NCBI GenBank assembly: GCA_963579025.1
Contig: CAUZFZ010000039.1
Span: 1 to 64,000, forward strand
DNA: 64,000 nt
Direction: 5' to 3'
Source: CAUZFZ01 sp963579025
Lineage (GTDB): Bacteria > Planctomycetota > Planctomycetia > Planctomycetales > Planctomycetaceae
This document shows, in pieces, positions 1 through 8,893 of this stretch; the stretch's first letter is position 1, and each line of letters starts with the position of its first letter. The position numbers and the translations under genes were made by a program. Below the pieces are notes generated by a model, which searched no databases, was not told where the DNA came from, and saw only the letters and a program-made list of their open reading frames with translations.

Positions 1-120
1 GTTGGAGCGCCACCTACGGGGCAACTCTGAGGGCCGCCTATCCCGCCGGACTGCGACCTTACGGAGAAAACAGCTCCCACGCTGCAAAAACCGCCGCATA
101 ATCCGCGCCCCACAGAGACT
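1..120. other. Segment where the FG-GAP gene loses similarity to its own repeat
   Basis: Comparing the two DFGDAPDT modules of the same gene, the second matches the first until about position 121 and then turns into an Arg/Cys-rich string. On the plus strand the same bases read as an open frame from the window edge to a TAA at 99-101, ending PYGENSSHAAKTAA, which looks more protein-like than the minus frame. This could be a dispersed repeat or insertion that truncates the gene. The outer border lies off-window. Confidence 0.4.
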
Positions 121-2172
121 GGACCCCAGGAACAGCCCGGCCGTCACGGTGTGTACCGGCCCGTTGTCACTTGAAAGCGTGTTGTAATTGCCGGTTCCTG
201 TCCCCGTTCCCGTGTCCGGCGCATCACCGAAGTCCGTGGAGAACGTCGGCGGGCTGATCGGCAGGATATAGATGGCACCCTGGAAGCCTCCGCTCGCATC
301 ATTCTCTGCTCCAACGATCAATTGAATTGCACCGTTTCCGCTGGGATCAGCAACGACGGCGAGCGCACTGCCGAATTTGTCGCTGTCGCCGATCGCCGGA
401 CCATCGTTGCCAGGAGATATCCGGGCGGTCGATTTCGCCGTCCCGTCAGGATTCATGAAGATGAGATAAACGGTTCCGCCATTGGGTTCATCACTGGCAT
501 CAAATTCGGCCCCGACAGCAAGGTCTGTGACGCCGTCACCGTCAAGATCACCGAGGGAGACGATTGAACTGCCGAAACTTGTTAACGCACCTTGACCAAG
601 CTGCGGCCCACCGTTTACATTTTCTCGGATTCTGACCGAGCTCTTGGCCGTGCCGTCACTGTTCAACAGGATGACAAAGATCGCGTTACTGTTTTCCTGT
701 CCGACGGCGATATCTCGAACGCCGTCCCCGTCGAAGTCACCGATCGACGCCACTGAACTTCCAAACCGCCCGCCTTGCGCCAACGCCGGACCTCCATTTG
801 TATTGTTCGCAATAGCCACGGACTCCCTGACAGTTCCGTCCGCGTTCATGAAGAGAATAAAGACTCGGCCGCGCGCCGTGTCGCCAAAGGTGATGGACGA
901 CCGCGCTCCAACCGCCAGGTCAATGATGCCGTCACCATCCAGGTCGCCCACTGCGGCGACCCCACTACCAAACAGCTCGCTGTCAAACAGCGTGGGACCC
1001 CCGCTGGTGTCACTGGCGATCCGCGTTGAACTTTGGATCGTCCCATTGGCATTCATGAACACAATGTGAACCGCCCCTCGGTTCGATCCGGAAGAGCTGT
1101 CGGTATCCGCTCCCACCGCGAGATCATTCACGCCGTCGCCATTCAAGTCGCCGATACTCGCTATTGACTGACCGAAGCGATCGGATGATGGAGTCGGACC
1201 GATCGTATTTGGAATGGGCACGACGGAATCCACCGTTCCGTCGGCTTTCAGTAACAGGATGTAAACTGTCCCGCTTCTCGAACCGTTGATATTGCTGTCG
1301 GGTGCGCCAACGACCAGATCGGGTATCCCATCGCCATTCAAATCCCCAATCGAGGCGACCGCGGCGCCGAATTTGTCGCCGCTTGCCAGGTCCGGTCCGC
1401 CGTTGGTCTGATCGGAGATCCTGACGATACCGCCGTTGTTGACGATGCCACCACCACTATTCTGCGTAATGAAGAACTGATGGTCTTCGACCTCACCATC
1501 AATCGCCGCACCGGTGGGATTGGCAGCCGCCACATCAGTGCTCAAGCGGAAACGCGCGAACGTCGGAAGGACGATGCCGCCGATGACATCGGGGACCGTG
1601 GGAAACTGCAACGTGACAACACCGGCGCTGGTCCCGTCGGGCACTGAAATCTGCGCACCTTCCGTGGCCGTCTCGAACTGGCCGTCCTGGTCGTAGTCAA
1701 TCCAGCCAAACAAAGTCGCCGCTGATCCGGTCGTATTGGTCACGATGACTCGCACGGACGGCGTTTCACCTTCGCCGACCGTGGCATCCTCAAGGGGATT
1801 GCTCAGCCCGTCTTCGTCGTCGAAGCGATTGCTCGGGGTCTCATCGAGATCGTCACCATTCGCGGCATTCGACTGCAGCGCCTCCACTTCCATGTCGACG
1901 CCCGTGCCGATGAACAATCCGGCCACGATCGTGTGCTGCGGACCCATGTCAGTGGACAGCGTGTTGTAGTTGCCATTGCCCGTCCCTGAGCCGGTGTCCG
2001 GGGCATCGCCGAAATCAGCCGCCAGCAGCAGGCGGTGTTCGAGGCTCTCGGCGGTCGGCGCCAGACTGGCCCGACATTCATGTGAGCGTGTCACTTTGTG
2101 ACGAGTTCGGGAGCGGGGAGATGCAAATGATGGACTGCATACAAATCGGCGTAACCAGGCTGACAGCAACAT
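1..2172 (-). CDS. Secreted FG-GAP repeat protein, N-terminal part (runs off the window)
   Basis: The minus-strand frame is open from an ATG at 2172 to the window edge (724 codons). Residues 1-40 are Arg-rich, followed by AESLEHRLLLA (about 41-51), the short N-terminal motif typical of very large exported planctomycete proteins. Next comes a DFGDAPDTGSGTG module, then GEVEDHQFFITQ, then about six FG-GAP repeats of roughly 65 residues. These carry Ca-binding loops such as GDLDGDGVTDLAVG and resemble integrin-alpha-type propeller blades. A second DFGDAPDTGTGTG module starts near 235. It matches the first module up to LFLGS (codon 123..121) and then loses similarity. A cell-surface or extracellular adhesion or structural role is likely; no catalytic motif is visible. 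The 3' end is outside the window, and the last 120 bases may be foreign (see the separate entry). Confidence 0.8.
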   Translation of the reverse strand, partial: MLLSAWLRRFVCSPSFASPRSRTRHKVTRSHECRASLAPTAESLEHRLLLAADFGDAPDTGSGTGNGNYNTLSTDMGPQHTIVAGLFIGTGVDMEVEALQSNAANGDDLDETPSNRFDDEDGLSNPLEDATVGEGETPSVRVIVTNTTGSAATLFGWIDYDQDGQFETATEGAQISVPDGTSAGVVTLQFPTVPDVIGGIVLPTFARFRLSTDVAAANPTGAAIDGEVEDHQFFITQNSGGGIVNNGGIVRISDQTNGGPDLASGDKFGAAVASIGDLNGDGIPDLVVGAPDSNINGSRSGTVYILLLKADGTVDSVVPIPNTIGPTPSSDRFGQSIASIGDLNGDGVNDLAVGADTDSSSGSNRGAVHIVFMNANGTIQSSTRIASDTSGGPTLFDSELFGSGVAAVGDLDGDGIIDLAVGARSSITFGDTARGRVFILFMNADGTVRESVAIANNTNGGPALAQGGRFGSSVASIGDFDGDGVRDIAVGQENSNAIFVILLNSDGTAKSSVRIRENVNGGPQLGQGALTSFGSSIVSLGDLDGDGVTDLAVGAEFDASDEPNGGTVYLIFMNPDGTAKSTARISPGNDGPAIGDSDKFGSALAVVADPSGNGAIQLIVGAENDASGGFQGAIYILPISPPTFSTDFGDAPDTGTGTGTGNYNTLSSDNGPVHTVTAGLFLGSSLCGARIMRRFLQRGSCFLRKVAVRRDRRPSELPRRWRSN

Positions 2173-2309
2173 GTGCCCCCCTTTGCAGCGATATCAGTGC
2201 GTGTTTGTCATATCTTTCATAACAGGACTTGACCTGATTTCCACGTCCAGACACCAAAAACAGACGCTGCGGTTAGCCGCAATCCTTAGACCAATCGATA
2301 GGCGACCCA

Positions 2310-3170
2310 TCACCAGTTCAGAAGCACCACGGCCACCACGGCCCAAACGATTCCCCACCAGGTCCGACGATTGAGACGTTCACCAAGCAGGCTGGTTGCA
2401 ACAAGCGTTGTCAGTAACAGGGCGCCGGCACTGCTGACGGGAAAGACGACGAATCCCTGAAACTCCTGCAGAGCCTTGAGAATGAAATGCGTCTGCAGAA
2501 TGTTTGACGCCCCCATGGCGAACCCGAATGCGAATTCGATCCACGTCATGGCTCGGCTGCGGACGATCAACATCACAACTGACGGGATCGCAGTCACGGC
2601 AAACGCGGTGAACAGAAATACTGGGCGGTGATCCGGAACACTCTCGTGCTTGAACGCCTCCTGTGACAGTCGGCTCAGGCCTGCCAGCAGAAAGAACGAA
2701 ATCAGAATGACCGGCGTGACCCACGCTCGCGATGACGGCCTCGCGGAATCAACCGGCAGCGGATTGCGTTTGCCGCTGATCAGTAGCAGAGACAGCAATG
2801 CAAGGGCGACACCAACAGCCTGGTAGCTGTCCGGTTGCTCACTCCAGATGAGAATACCGCAGCCGATGGGGAGCAGTATCGAGAGTACGCCAATCACGGT
2901 CGCGCTGGCAGCGCCAACCCATCTGATCGCGTGGACCACGAAAAAGAACGCCACAAAGTAGCAGGCACCCATCGTGCCGCCGGTGAGCATGGCGTTTGTG
3001 GGATCGCCGGAAATCTCTGTCTGCAACAACTCCGGCAGAACCCACACGGCAGCGACGATGTAGTTCACCGCACCCACCGTCATGATGTCTTCCCGACCAC
3101 GCACCTGCACCCACTTGATGATGAGTGTAAAGGTCGACGCGAAAATGACATTCAACAGCAGGTACAGCAT
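2310..3170 (-). CDS. EamA/DMT-family permease
   Basis: This is a 286-residue, very hydrophobic protein with about ten membrane segments in two halves, as expected for the drug/metabolite transporter (EamA) superfamily. It begins MLYLLLNVIFASTFTLIIKW and ends in a TLVATSLLGERLNRRTWWGI-type terminal EamA motif. The substrate cannot be told from sequence; family members export amino acids, sugars or other small metabolites across the inner membrane. The frame is open upstream to 3311, but that part translates a palindromic repeat (3249-3333), so the ATG at 3170 is preferred. It is transcribed leftward, with no obvious operon partner. Confidence 0.8.
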   Translation of the reverse strand: MLYLLLNVIFASTFTLIIKWVQVRGREDIMTVGAVNYIVAAVWVLPELLQTEISGDPTNAMLTGGTMGACYFVAFFFVVHAIRWVGAASATVIGVLSILLPIGCGILIWSEQPDSYQAVGVALALLSLLLISGKRNPLPVDSARPSSRAWVTPVILISFFLLAGLSRLSQEAFKHESVPDHRPVFLFTAFAVTAIPSVVMLIVRSRAMTWIEFAFGFAMGASNILQTHFILKALQEFQGFVVFPVSSAGALLLTTLVATSLLGERLNRRTWWGIVWAVVAVVLLNW

Positions 3171-3248
3171 TACGGGACGACTTGAATGAGGCTGTGGCCG
3201 GAACACCAGCGCCGCGGGGCCCCTATTGCGATTCAACCCGCAGCAATG

Positions 3249-3333
3249 AGTGTCGCCTTTCGCTCCGCGAAAGTGCGTTCTTTCGCGGAGCGAAAGACGA
3301 CAATGTGACACTTAATTCAAGGACGGTCCTTAA
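3249..3333. repeat. Palindromic dispersed repeat, family A, copy 1
   Basis: This 85-bp unit contains a perfect 17-bp inverted repeat: the left arm ctttcgctccgcgaaag is at 3257-3273, the loop tgcgtt at 3274-3279 and the right arm at 3280-3296. It is followed by a conserved flank with a run reading gacgacaatgtgaca. A second copy at 29230-29309 shares the whole unit apart from a 5-nt deletion in the left arm and a few substitutions. It lies between the EamA and PQQ-propeller genes. When translated it gives the misleading N-terminus MSHCRLSLRER. Confidence 0.85.
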
Positions 3334-3345
3334 ACCTCAAGCGCG

Positions 3346-6009
3346 TCACGGTCTGTCCCACACGGCCGGTAGTTCTTGTGAGGCTGGGCCGTATGTTTGT
3401 GAGACGACGAAACCACTGGCCTGCGACGTGTAAAAAATACGACCGTTGGACACGACGGCTCCCAGACACTCGCGCGAATCAATTGCCGGACCCGTCGACA
3501 CCAGCTTGCCATTGTCGGACAGATCGATCATGTCCATGTTCGCACCAAGGACATACGGCTCAGACAGTGTGAAGCGGCAGCAGGCGTAATTGTGACCGAT
3601 GCTGCTGACAACCTTTCCTGACTTTCGGTCGAACACATTGCCTTTGCCACGCAAGGCGTTCGAAAAAATGAACCGCTTGCCGACGGTGACGACATTCAAG
3701 GCCGATGTGACTGGCTCTGACTGCCAGGCCAAAGTTCCGTCCTTTGCGTTCAGGCACCAGACGAAGCGATCGTCGGTACCTTCTTTCGCACGGTTAAAGC
3801 CACCGATGTAAATGTGGCCGTCACGGGCACTAAGCGTACATTTCGACGTCACATAGTATTTATTCGTGTGCCAGATGACTTTGCCGGTCTCCGGTTCGAG
3901 ACAGGCGGTCAGGCCATTATTCGCTTCGGGCAAACCTCGACGCTTCCGCTGGCTGGCGGCGTAACCGAAAAACGTCGAGTAGAACAACTTGCCGTCCAGC
4001 AGGCAGATGCCGCAGTCGTTGCCTCCAGCACCGTACTCAGAAAAGTCCTTTTCCCACACGACCTTGCCCGTGTCCAGATTCCACGCCCACAGTCGCGGAC
4101 GATGATCTTTGGGGTAGTAGGGATTGTCGTTGGAGTAGATCCAACTCATGACCTGGCGACCACCGGCATCCGTCGGTGTTCCACCAAACGTGAAGTACTT
4201 TTCAGATCCCTGAGCGGCATACTCGCCGGATCCCGAAGCGTAGATCGCGATGTTTCCGTGTACGACTGGCGGAAACTGACGACTCCAGCTTGGTGAACCC
4301 GTGAAGGGAGCTTCCCACAACAGGTCGCCAGTTGCTGCATCCAGACATCGCATCACAGATCGTTTGATACCGGCCTGCGGAACGATCAGTTTGCCGGAAA
4401 TGTAAAGCGGCGAGACGAATGACAAATAGACGTCAGGCCAATGACGTCGCCACAACAGCCGGCCGGTGTCCTGTTCAACGGCGATAATCTGCCCCTCGGC
4501 CGTTTGGGTGTAGAGACGCCCGCCTCCACACACTGGCAGGTGCTTGACAGTACCTTCCAGACGCCGAGCCCATCGCATCCGCAATGGAGGCGTCAGTCCC
4601 TGATCGTTCGCGTTGGTTCCACCAAAGTCTCCGTAGTTCGTGTACCAGTCGTATTTCGCGTCGGCGAATGTGCCGGTCAGAGGACTGCGAACCTTCGACA
4701 CCTGCAGATCCTTCTTTGGCAGATCGGCCTTACCATTCGCACCGAACACGTACAGATAGCCGTCTTCGCAACATACGTAGATGCGTTCATCAGCAACCGC
4801 GACGGGGGCGGTTATCGGGGAACCGAATGCTGTCGCGAACGATGTCGGTTCACCACCCTCCAGGGGTACCACATAAAGTCTGCTGTCGAGTCCGCCGTAA
4901 ATGGCATGGTCGCGTGTCAGAACGGGCGGACAAATGGAAGCCGCCGCACACAGGATTTCTGGCTTCTCCTGCTCGGACGAGTGACGACACAGCCCAAGCC
5001 CCTGTTCAGGCCGGACACGGTACACATCTTTGCCACGCACGCTCACTGGCGAGAAACTCAGCAGACCCGGAAGACGAATCGACGTCTCTGTACTTTTCAC
5101 AAAGTCGGTCTTGAGCTCGTCACCGTCCAGATGCAGAACTTCGACGCGTCCGGCGTTGTCGCGTCGATGCCACTGAACGTACACGTTGCCTTCCGCGTCG
5201 GCGCTTTGACCGAGTGTCGCGGGATACTCCGACCCGGCATAGCGAGGGATTTCCCCAACTGCTCGCAGCCGCGGAGCATCACCGGCATCGTCTATGAAGA
5301 CCGTCCGTCCGCCCGCCGGTATCACGACCGTCTTTCCAACCAGACAGATGTCGCGCGAGCACACAAAATGATCTCGCCAGGTAACCCGGTCCTTGCGGTG
5401 CTTCACCCAGTCTTCACCACTCCAGCGATCGCCCTCGAACTCAACTACTTCCTTCACGAAGTCCCACGTCCAGGCGACTTCGCCGTCAAACTCGACGGCG
5501 TAGACCTGAGCGCCCAGTGTCGCAAAGTAGACACGGTCTGTTCCGACGGCCGGTGCCGAGAACAGCGGTTCGTGGCAATCGATCTCGCGAACAACGGCGC
5601 CAGTCTCTCGATTCAGGACGTAGTACAGCCCAGCGGTGGTCCCCACATGAACGAAGTCGCCCACGACGGCGGGTGATGCCACGTTATTGCAGTTACCCGC
5701 TCCCCCTCGCGTGGCAAATCGCCACACAACTTTCAGCGTCGCTGCATCGATGGCAAACACGACGCCTGCTCCATCGATAGCGAACACTTTCCCGTGACTG
5801 ACAACTGGTGCCGCGTAGATTCCGTCGGTCAGAGGAACAGAACCAACCAGACCAAGCGGCATGGCCAACGACACGTCGGGAGCGTTTCCGGACCGCAACG
5901 CGTCGCCCTGAAACTGAGGCCAGCTCTCGGCCGCGTCGGCGATTGCAGTCCATGTGGCGACGGCAACCAGTACTGGAATGACTACTGAATACCGAGTGAG
6001 CTTTGTCAT
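3346..6009 (-). CDS. Exported PQQ-type beta-propeller (outer-membrane-assembly-like WD40) protein
   Basis: This 887-residue protein has a clear Sec signal peptide (MTKLTRYSVVIPVLVAVATW..., cut near ADAA). The mature start, ESWPQFQGDALRSGNAPDVS, matches the 'WP.FRGD..RSG' opening common in planctomycete PQQ-binding-like propellers. Repeated blade motifs such as YAAPVVSHGKVFAIDGAGVVFAID, GKVVWEKDFSEYG and DGTLAWQSEPVTS run along its length, enough for two eight-bladed propellers. No metal or PQQ-ligating active site of a true quinoprotein dehydrogenase was recognised. The likely location is periplasmic or cell-surface, as a binding or scaffold protein; the function is unknown. It is transcribed leftward, downstream of the aldolase gene with a 71-bp gap that contains a small hairpin. 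Confidence 0.85.
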   Translation of the reverse strand: MTKLTRYSVVIPVLVAVATWTAIADAAESWPQFQGDALRSGNAPDVSLAMPLGLVGSVPLTDGIYAAPVVSHGKVFAIDGAGVVFAIDAATLKVVWRFATRGGAGNCNNVASPAVVGDFVHVGTTAGLYYVLNRETGAVVREIDCHEPLFSAPAVGTDRVYFATLGAQVYAVEFDGEVAWTWDFVKEVVEFEGDRWSGEDWVKHRKDRVTWRDHFVCSRDICLVGKTVVIPAGGRTVFIDDAGDAPRLRAVGEIPRYAGSEYPATLGQSADAEGNVYVQWHRRDNAGRVEVLHLDGDELKTDFVKSTETSIRLPGLLSFSPVSVRGKDVYRVRPEQGLGLCRHSSEQEKPEILCAAASICPPVLTRDHAIYGGLDSRLYVVPLEGGEPTSFATAFGSPITAPVAVADERIYVCCEDGYLYVFGANGKADLPKKDLQVSKVRSPLTGTFADAKYDWYTNYGDFGGTNANDQGLTPPLRMRWARRLEGTVKHLPVCGGGRLYTQTAEGQIIAVEQDTGRLLWRRHWPDVYLSFVSPLYISGKLIVPQAGIKRSVMRCLDAATGDLLWEAPFTGSPSWSRQFPPVVHGNIAIYASGSGEYAAQGSEKYFTFGGTPTDAGGRQVMSWIYSNDNPYYPKDHRPRLWAWNLDTGKVVWEKDFSEYGAGGNDCGICLLDGKLFYSTFFGYAASQRKRRGLPEANNGLTACLEPETGKVIWHTNKYYVTSKCTLSARDGHIYIGGFNRAKEGTDDRFVWCLNAKDGTLAWQSEPVTSALNVVTVGKRFIFSNALRGKGNVFDRKSGKVVSSIGHNYACCRFTLSEPYVLGANMDMIDLSDNGKLVSTGPAIDSRECLGAVVSNGRIFYTSQASGFVVSQTYGPASQELPAVWDRP

Positions 6010-6051
6010 TGGTTTAATCTCGCCGTCGCGTTAGTTGATCGGGACGAATGG

Positions 6052-6072
6052 ACGTTCTGTCGTACAGAACGT
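6052..6072. other. Small perfect hairpin between aldolase and propeller genes
   Basis: The 9-bp arms acgttctgt (6052-6060) and acagaacgt (6064-6072) are separated by cgt. The hairpin lies 8 nt past the aldolase stop codon and 43 nt before the next start. It lacks a T-tract, so it could be an operator or a weak terminator; neither is proven. Confidence 0.4.
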
Positions 6073-6080
6073 GGTCAAAG

Positions 6081-6848
6081 TCAGCCTTCCCTTAATTCCG
6101 AGAACGCGCTGCCCATCGCATCTCGCAGCATGGAAGAATCATTCGAGTAGACGACAAGTCGAGCGCCTTGCCGAATCGTGCGTACGGCCTGATGCCGTTC
6201 ACCGAACCAGCATCCGGCAGCAATCTTGTGTCGGTCTGCCGTCTTGATCACCCGCTGGAGCATCTCAATCAGATCGGGGTGATCGTACTCCTTCGGGATG
6301 CCCATGTTGACGGTCAGGTCGCCGGGGCCAACGAACAGAGCGTCAATACCTGGAATAGCGCAGATCGCGTCGAGGTTCTCGATGGCGGGAACGGACTCAA
6401 TCATGGGAATGAAGACGGTGTTCGCGTTGCGATCGGCAATGAACTCGGCCGTCTTACGGCTGGGCCACTGGTCTTTCTGTATGGCCTGCTCCAGCACACT
6501 CCCTTTGAGTGGCCGGTAGACAGCCGCTGCCGCCAGTCGCTTTGCCTGCTCAACGTCCTCCACATAAGGCACGACGACTCCGTCGAAGGAGTCACAGACC
6601 TTTGCGATATCTGCTGGTTCACGGCTGTGGGTACGCGCCAGACAGGCGATGCCCTTCGACTTCAGGGCGTATTGCAAAGGCAGAAACTCAGCGAGGTCCA
6701 GAGCATTGTGCTCTGCCGTCACGATGACGAAGTCAACTGAATCGGGCGGGAAGAAATCAACAATCGCGGGGGTGACTGCGTGCTGAATCAGCGTACCGAA
6801 GACAGTCTCGCCGCTGGCGAGCTTGTCTTTCAGAGTGCGGGCATCCAT
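6081..6848 (-). CDS. HpcH/HpaI-family class II aldolase
   Basis: This 255-residue protein belongs to the 2-keto-3-deoxy-aldarate/4-hydroxy-2-oxo-heptanedioate aldolase family (HpcH/HpaI). These metal-dependent enzymes cleave 2-keto-4-hydroxy acids to pyruvate (or a related keto acid) plus an aldehyde. Visible landmarks are EHNALD near residue 47, ARTHSREP (substrate-binding Arg), PMIES (metal Glu) and FVGPGDLTVNMG (metal Asp within the family signature). The start at 6848 was chosen because MDARTLKDKLASGETVFGT fits the family N-terminus and a GAGG-like ribosome site precedes it; the longer open frame upstream is not family-like. It acts in the cytoplasm. Its natural substrate is not predictable from the neighbours. 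Confidence 0.85.
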   Translation of the reverse strand: MDARTLKDKLASGETVFGTLIQHAVTPAIVDFFPPDSVDFVIVTAEHNALDLAEFLPLQYALKSKGIACLARTHSREPADIAKVCDSFDGVVVPYVEDVEQAKRLAAAAVYRPLKGSVLEQAIQKDQWPSRKTAEFIADRNANTVFIPMIESVPAIENLDAICAIPGIDALFVGPGDLTVNMGIPKEYDHPDLIEMLQRVIKTADRHKIAAGCWFGERHQAVRTIRQGARLVVYSNDSSMLRDAMGSAFSELREG

Positions 6849-7029
6849 CGTGGTGGCCTCATCGTGGAACGACGTAAACCGGAAGCTTGCGGATCTCGCC
6901 CGCGGCATGCAACGTCGCGGGTTCGGTTATCCGTCCAGGTCCGGCAGTGGACTGAGTGGCGGACGGAGCGAAGTTGCACGGCAGAATGCGGCACAGGGCT
7001 CTTCGCAAATGGCCGGATAGGCCGCAGAT

Positions 7030-8826
7030 TCAAATCGCGATCGAGCGATCGATGTTCTGCGGCTTCAAGTAGTTGTACTCGAAACCGATCAGATCGTTGC
7101 GCGCATCAATCGCGTCGGAGATCGCCTTCAATCGCCGACGGAAGCGCCCCACCACCTTCCATGCTTCGAAGCAGTGTTCGTGAGAGAACGCGGGCTGCTC
7201 GCCGGCACGCAGCAGAGAACTCATCGTAGGCTCGCTGAGAAGCCACACCATGCCGGCCTGGCCAAAAGTCAGCTCCCGATCCGGCATGGCAGCATAGTAA
7301 TCACGCTCGGTGAAGAGTGCCGAGCCGATCTCCGGGAGACTATCAGGCAGGCTCTGATATACAGCGACGGGGGCATTCGGGATCCAGCCATAGGTCCCGA
7401 ACTGTCCATTATTCACGGCGGCATGTTGCGCGCTGGCGCGAAAGATCACCGACGTTGCGATTTCAAAAAGTTCTTCGCGAGTGTTTATGGCTGGCGGGAA
7501 CCCATGGATTCGTCCTCCGTTAGGATCGCTGATTTCCTGTGCCCACGATTGCAATTCGTTGTCGAGACGAACGTCTTTGTCCTTGACGTACCAAATGCTC
7601 AGGATTCCTCGTGCGTAGTCATCGATCGCCTGGAAGACTTCTTTCGAGTCGTCACGGTACAAATAACCTGGGAGATCATTCACATCACGGATTGTCAGGT
7701 CGGCATTCAGATTGTGATCCTGATATTTCCAGTCTTTCCAGGCGAGCCGCACGAGGTTGATATTGCCTGTATGTTTGGCTGCCATGCAGCGCGCGATTTC
7801 GCCGTGATCCGCAAGGAGGTTCTTCCGTGCCTGCTCGTTGATAGCGAGTGTATGTTCAAAATGCGGCAGCAGTAGTTGGGCCAGTGGATGATCTCCGTGC
7901 ATTTGCCGATTTGTCGCCAGTGCGAAAACCTCACTGACCAAATGCGTTTCCAGCAAGTGAGAGATGGATTCGTGATAATGCGAATCAGAAGCCTGCACGT
8001 GCGCTCGGGCAACGCGCCAGTCCCAATACTCATTCAATGGTGTGAATACCGGATTCCCGGATTTCGTATCACGCGGCTTCAATTGAATGGCCAGCGGCAT
8101 CAACGTGTTCGTGTCATCGACATAGAAGAGACACGTTGGAACCGCCAGAAACGCGCCCTTCCGAACTTCCTGCTGGACGGCCATCTGCGAGAGCAATGGA
8201 TACTCGGTCCAATAGAGACGCCCGGAATTCAACGCTTGATTAAACGTCGATGAGTACCGTTCGGTGAGACATTTTTCAGCAGCCCGAGCAATGGCGTCAT
8301 TAGGAACGCTGGTGCAGCGGTGAATCTGCAGAGGATTCACACCAGCCAGTCGCTGCCTGGCGAACTCGCGATCGTCCTTCCAATTCCTGTGAATCCGTGG
8401 CGGTGGAATTGTCCCCATCAACCGTGAGAACGCTCCTTCCGATTTTGGTTGAAAGTCAAAGTTGGTGGCACGGGCCCACGCCTGGCGAAGCTTCATGCTT
8501 CCGCCATGCGTGGCGTGTCGAAAGAACTTGGGTCGACTGAACTGGGCTTCCGGTGGCAACTCCGACAGGAACAGTTCCTTGGGCGGAAGAGCCCCGACAA
8601 GCTTTGTCAGCCACTTTCTCATGCGTCCGGCGTCCGGCCATGGACCGGTCGATTCGGGAAGCTGGGCGGCCGGGTCTTCTTCCAGACCCACGTCAAGGAC
8701 CTGCGGGTACCTGTGTCGGTTTAGGGCAATGCTCACCTGACGTGCTCGCCGCCTGTCTTCTGACAGATACTGTGGCAGGTGAAACAGCGAAGGATTCGGC
8801 AGCAGTCCACGCTTTGTTGCGCCCAT
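7030..8826 (-). CDS. Bacterial lipoxygenase (non-heme iron fatty-acid dioxygenase)
   Basis: This 598-residue protein carries the lipoxygenase iron site. HESISHLLETH gives His290 and His295, followed by a lipoxygenase-like stretch EVFALATNRQ...HPLAQLLLPHF.HTLAIN. QHAAVNNGQFG supplies His468 and Asn472, and the chain ends in ...SIAI, so the C-terminal Ile598 can be the fifth ligand as in plant and animal enzymes. The family inserts O2 into polyunsaturated fatty acids to give hydroperoxides. No PLAT domain is evident, so this is a compact catalytic domain with a short N-terminal region, and no signal peptide is seen. It lies 67 bp downstream of the membrane/catalase-fold gene on the same strand, which suggests co-transcription and that the partner acts on the hydroperoxide product. 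Confidence 0.9.
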   Translation of the reverse strand: MGATKRGLLPNPSLFHLPQYLSEDRRRARQVSIALNRHRYPQVLDVGLEEDPAAQLPESTGPWPDAGRMRKWLTKLVGALPPKELFLSELPPEAQFSRPKFFRHATHGGSMKLRQAWARATNFDFQPKSEGAFSRLMGTIPPPRIHRNWKDDREFARQRLAGVNPLQIHRCTSVPNDAIARAAEKCLTERYSSTFNQALNSGRLYWTEYPLLSQMAVQQEVRKGAFLAVPTCLFYVDDTNTLMPLAIQLKPRDTKSGNPVFTPLNEYWDWRVARAHVQASDSHYHESISHLLETHLVSEVFALATNRQMHGDHPLAQLLLPHFEHTLAINEQARKNLLADHGEIARCMAAKHTGNINLVRLAWKDWKYQDHNLNADLTIRDVNDLPGYLYRDDSKEVFQAIDDYARGILSIWYVKDKDVRLDNELQSWAQEISDPNGGRIHGFPPAINTREELFEIATSVIFRASAQHAAVNNGQFGTYGWIPNAPVAVYQSLPDSLPEIGSALFTERDYYAAMPDRELTFGQAGMVWLLSEPTMSSLLRAGEQPAFSHEHCFEAWKVVGRFRRRLKAISDAIDARNDLIGFEYNYLKPQNIDRSIAI

Positions 8827-8893
8827 TGTCTATTTCCTGAAATCAAGCGGTCCCAATCCGGGTTCCAATGAAACTCTTCGTCTGATTGGTCAA

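Noticed and set aside
3171..3311. N-terminal extension of the EamA permease
   Set aside because: It starts inside the family A palindrome (MSHCRLSLRER...), and the first membrane helix begins at the ATG at 3170.
4441..5676. A 411-codon plus-strand open frame
   Set aside because: It lies wholly antisense to the PQQ-type propeller gene and shows no domain or leader.
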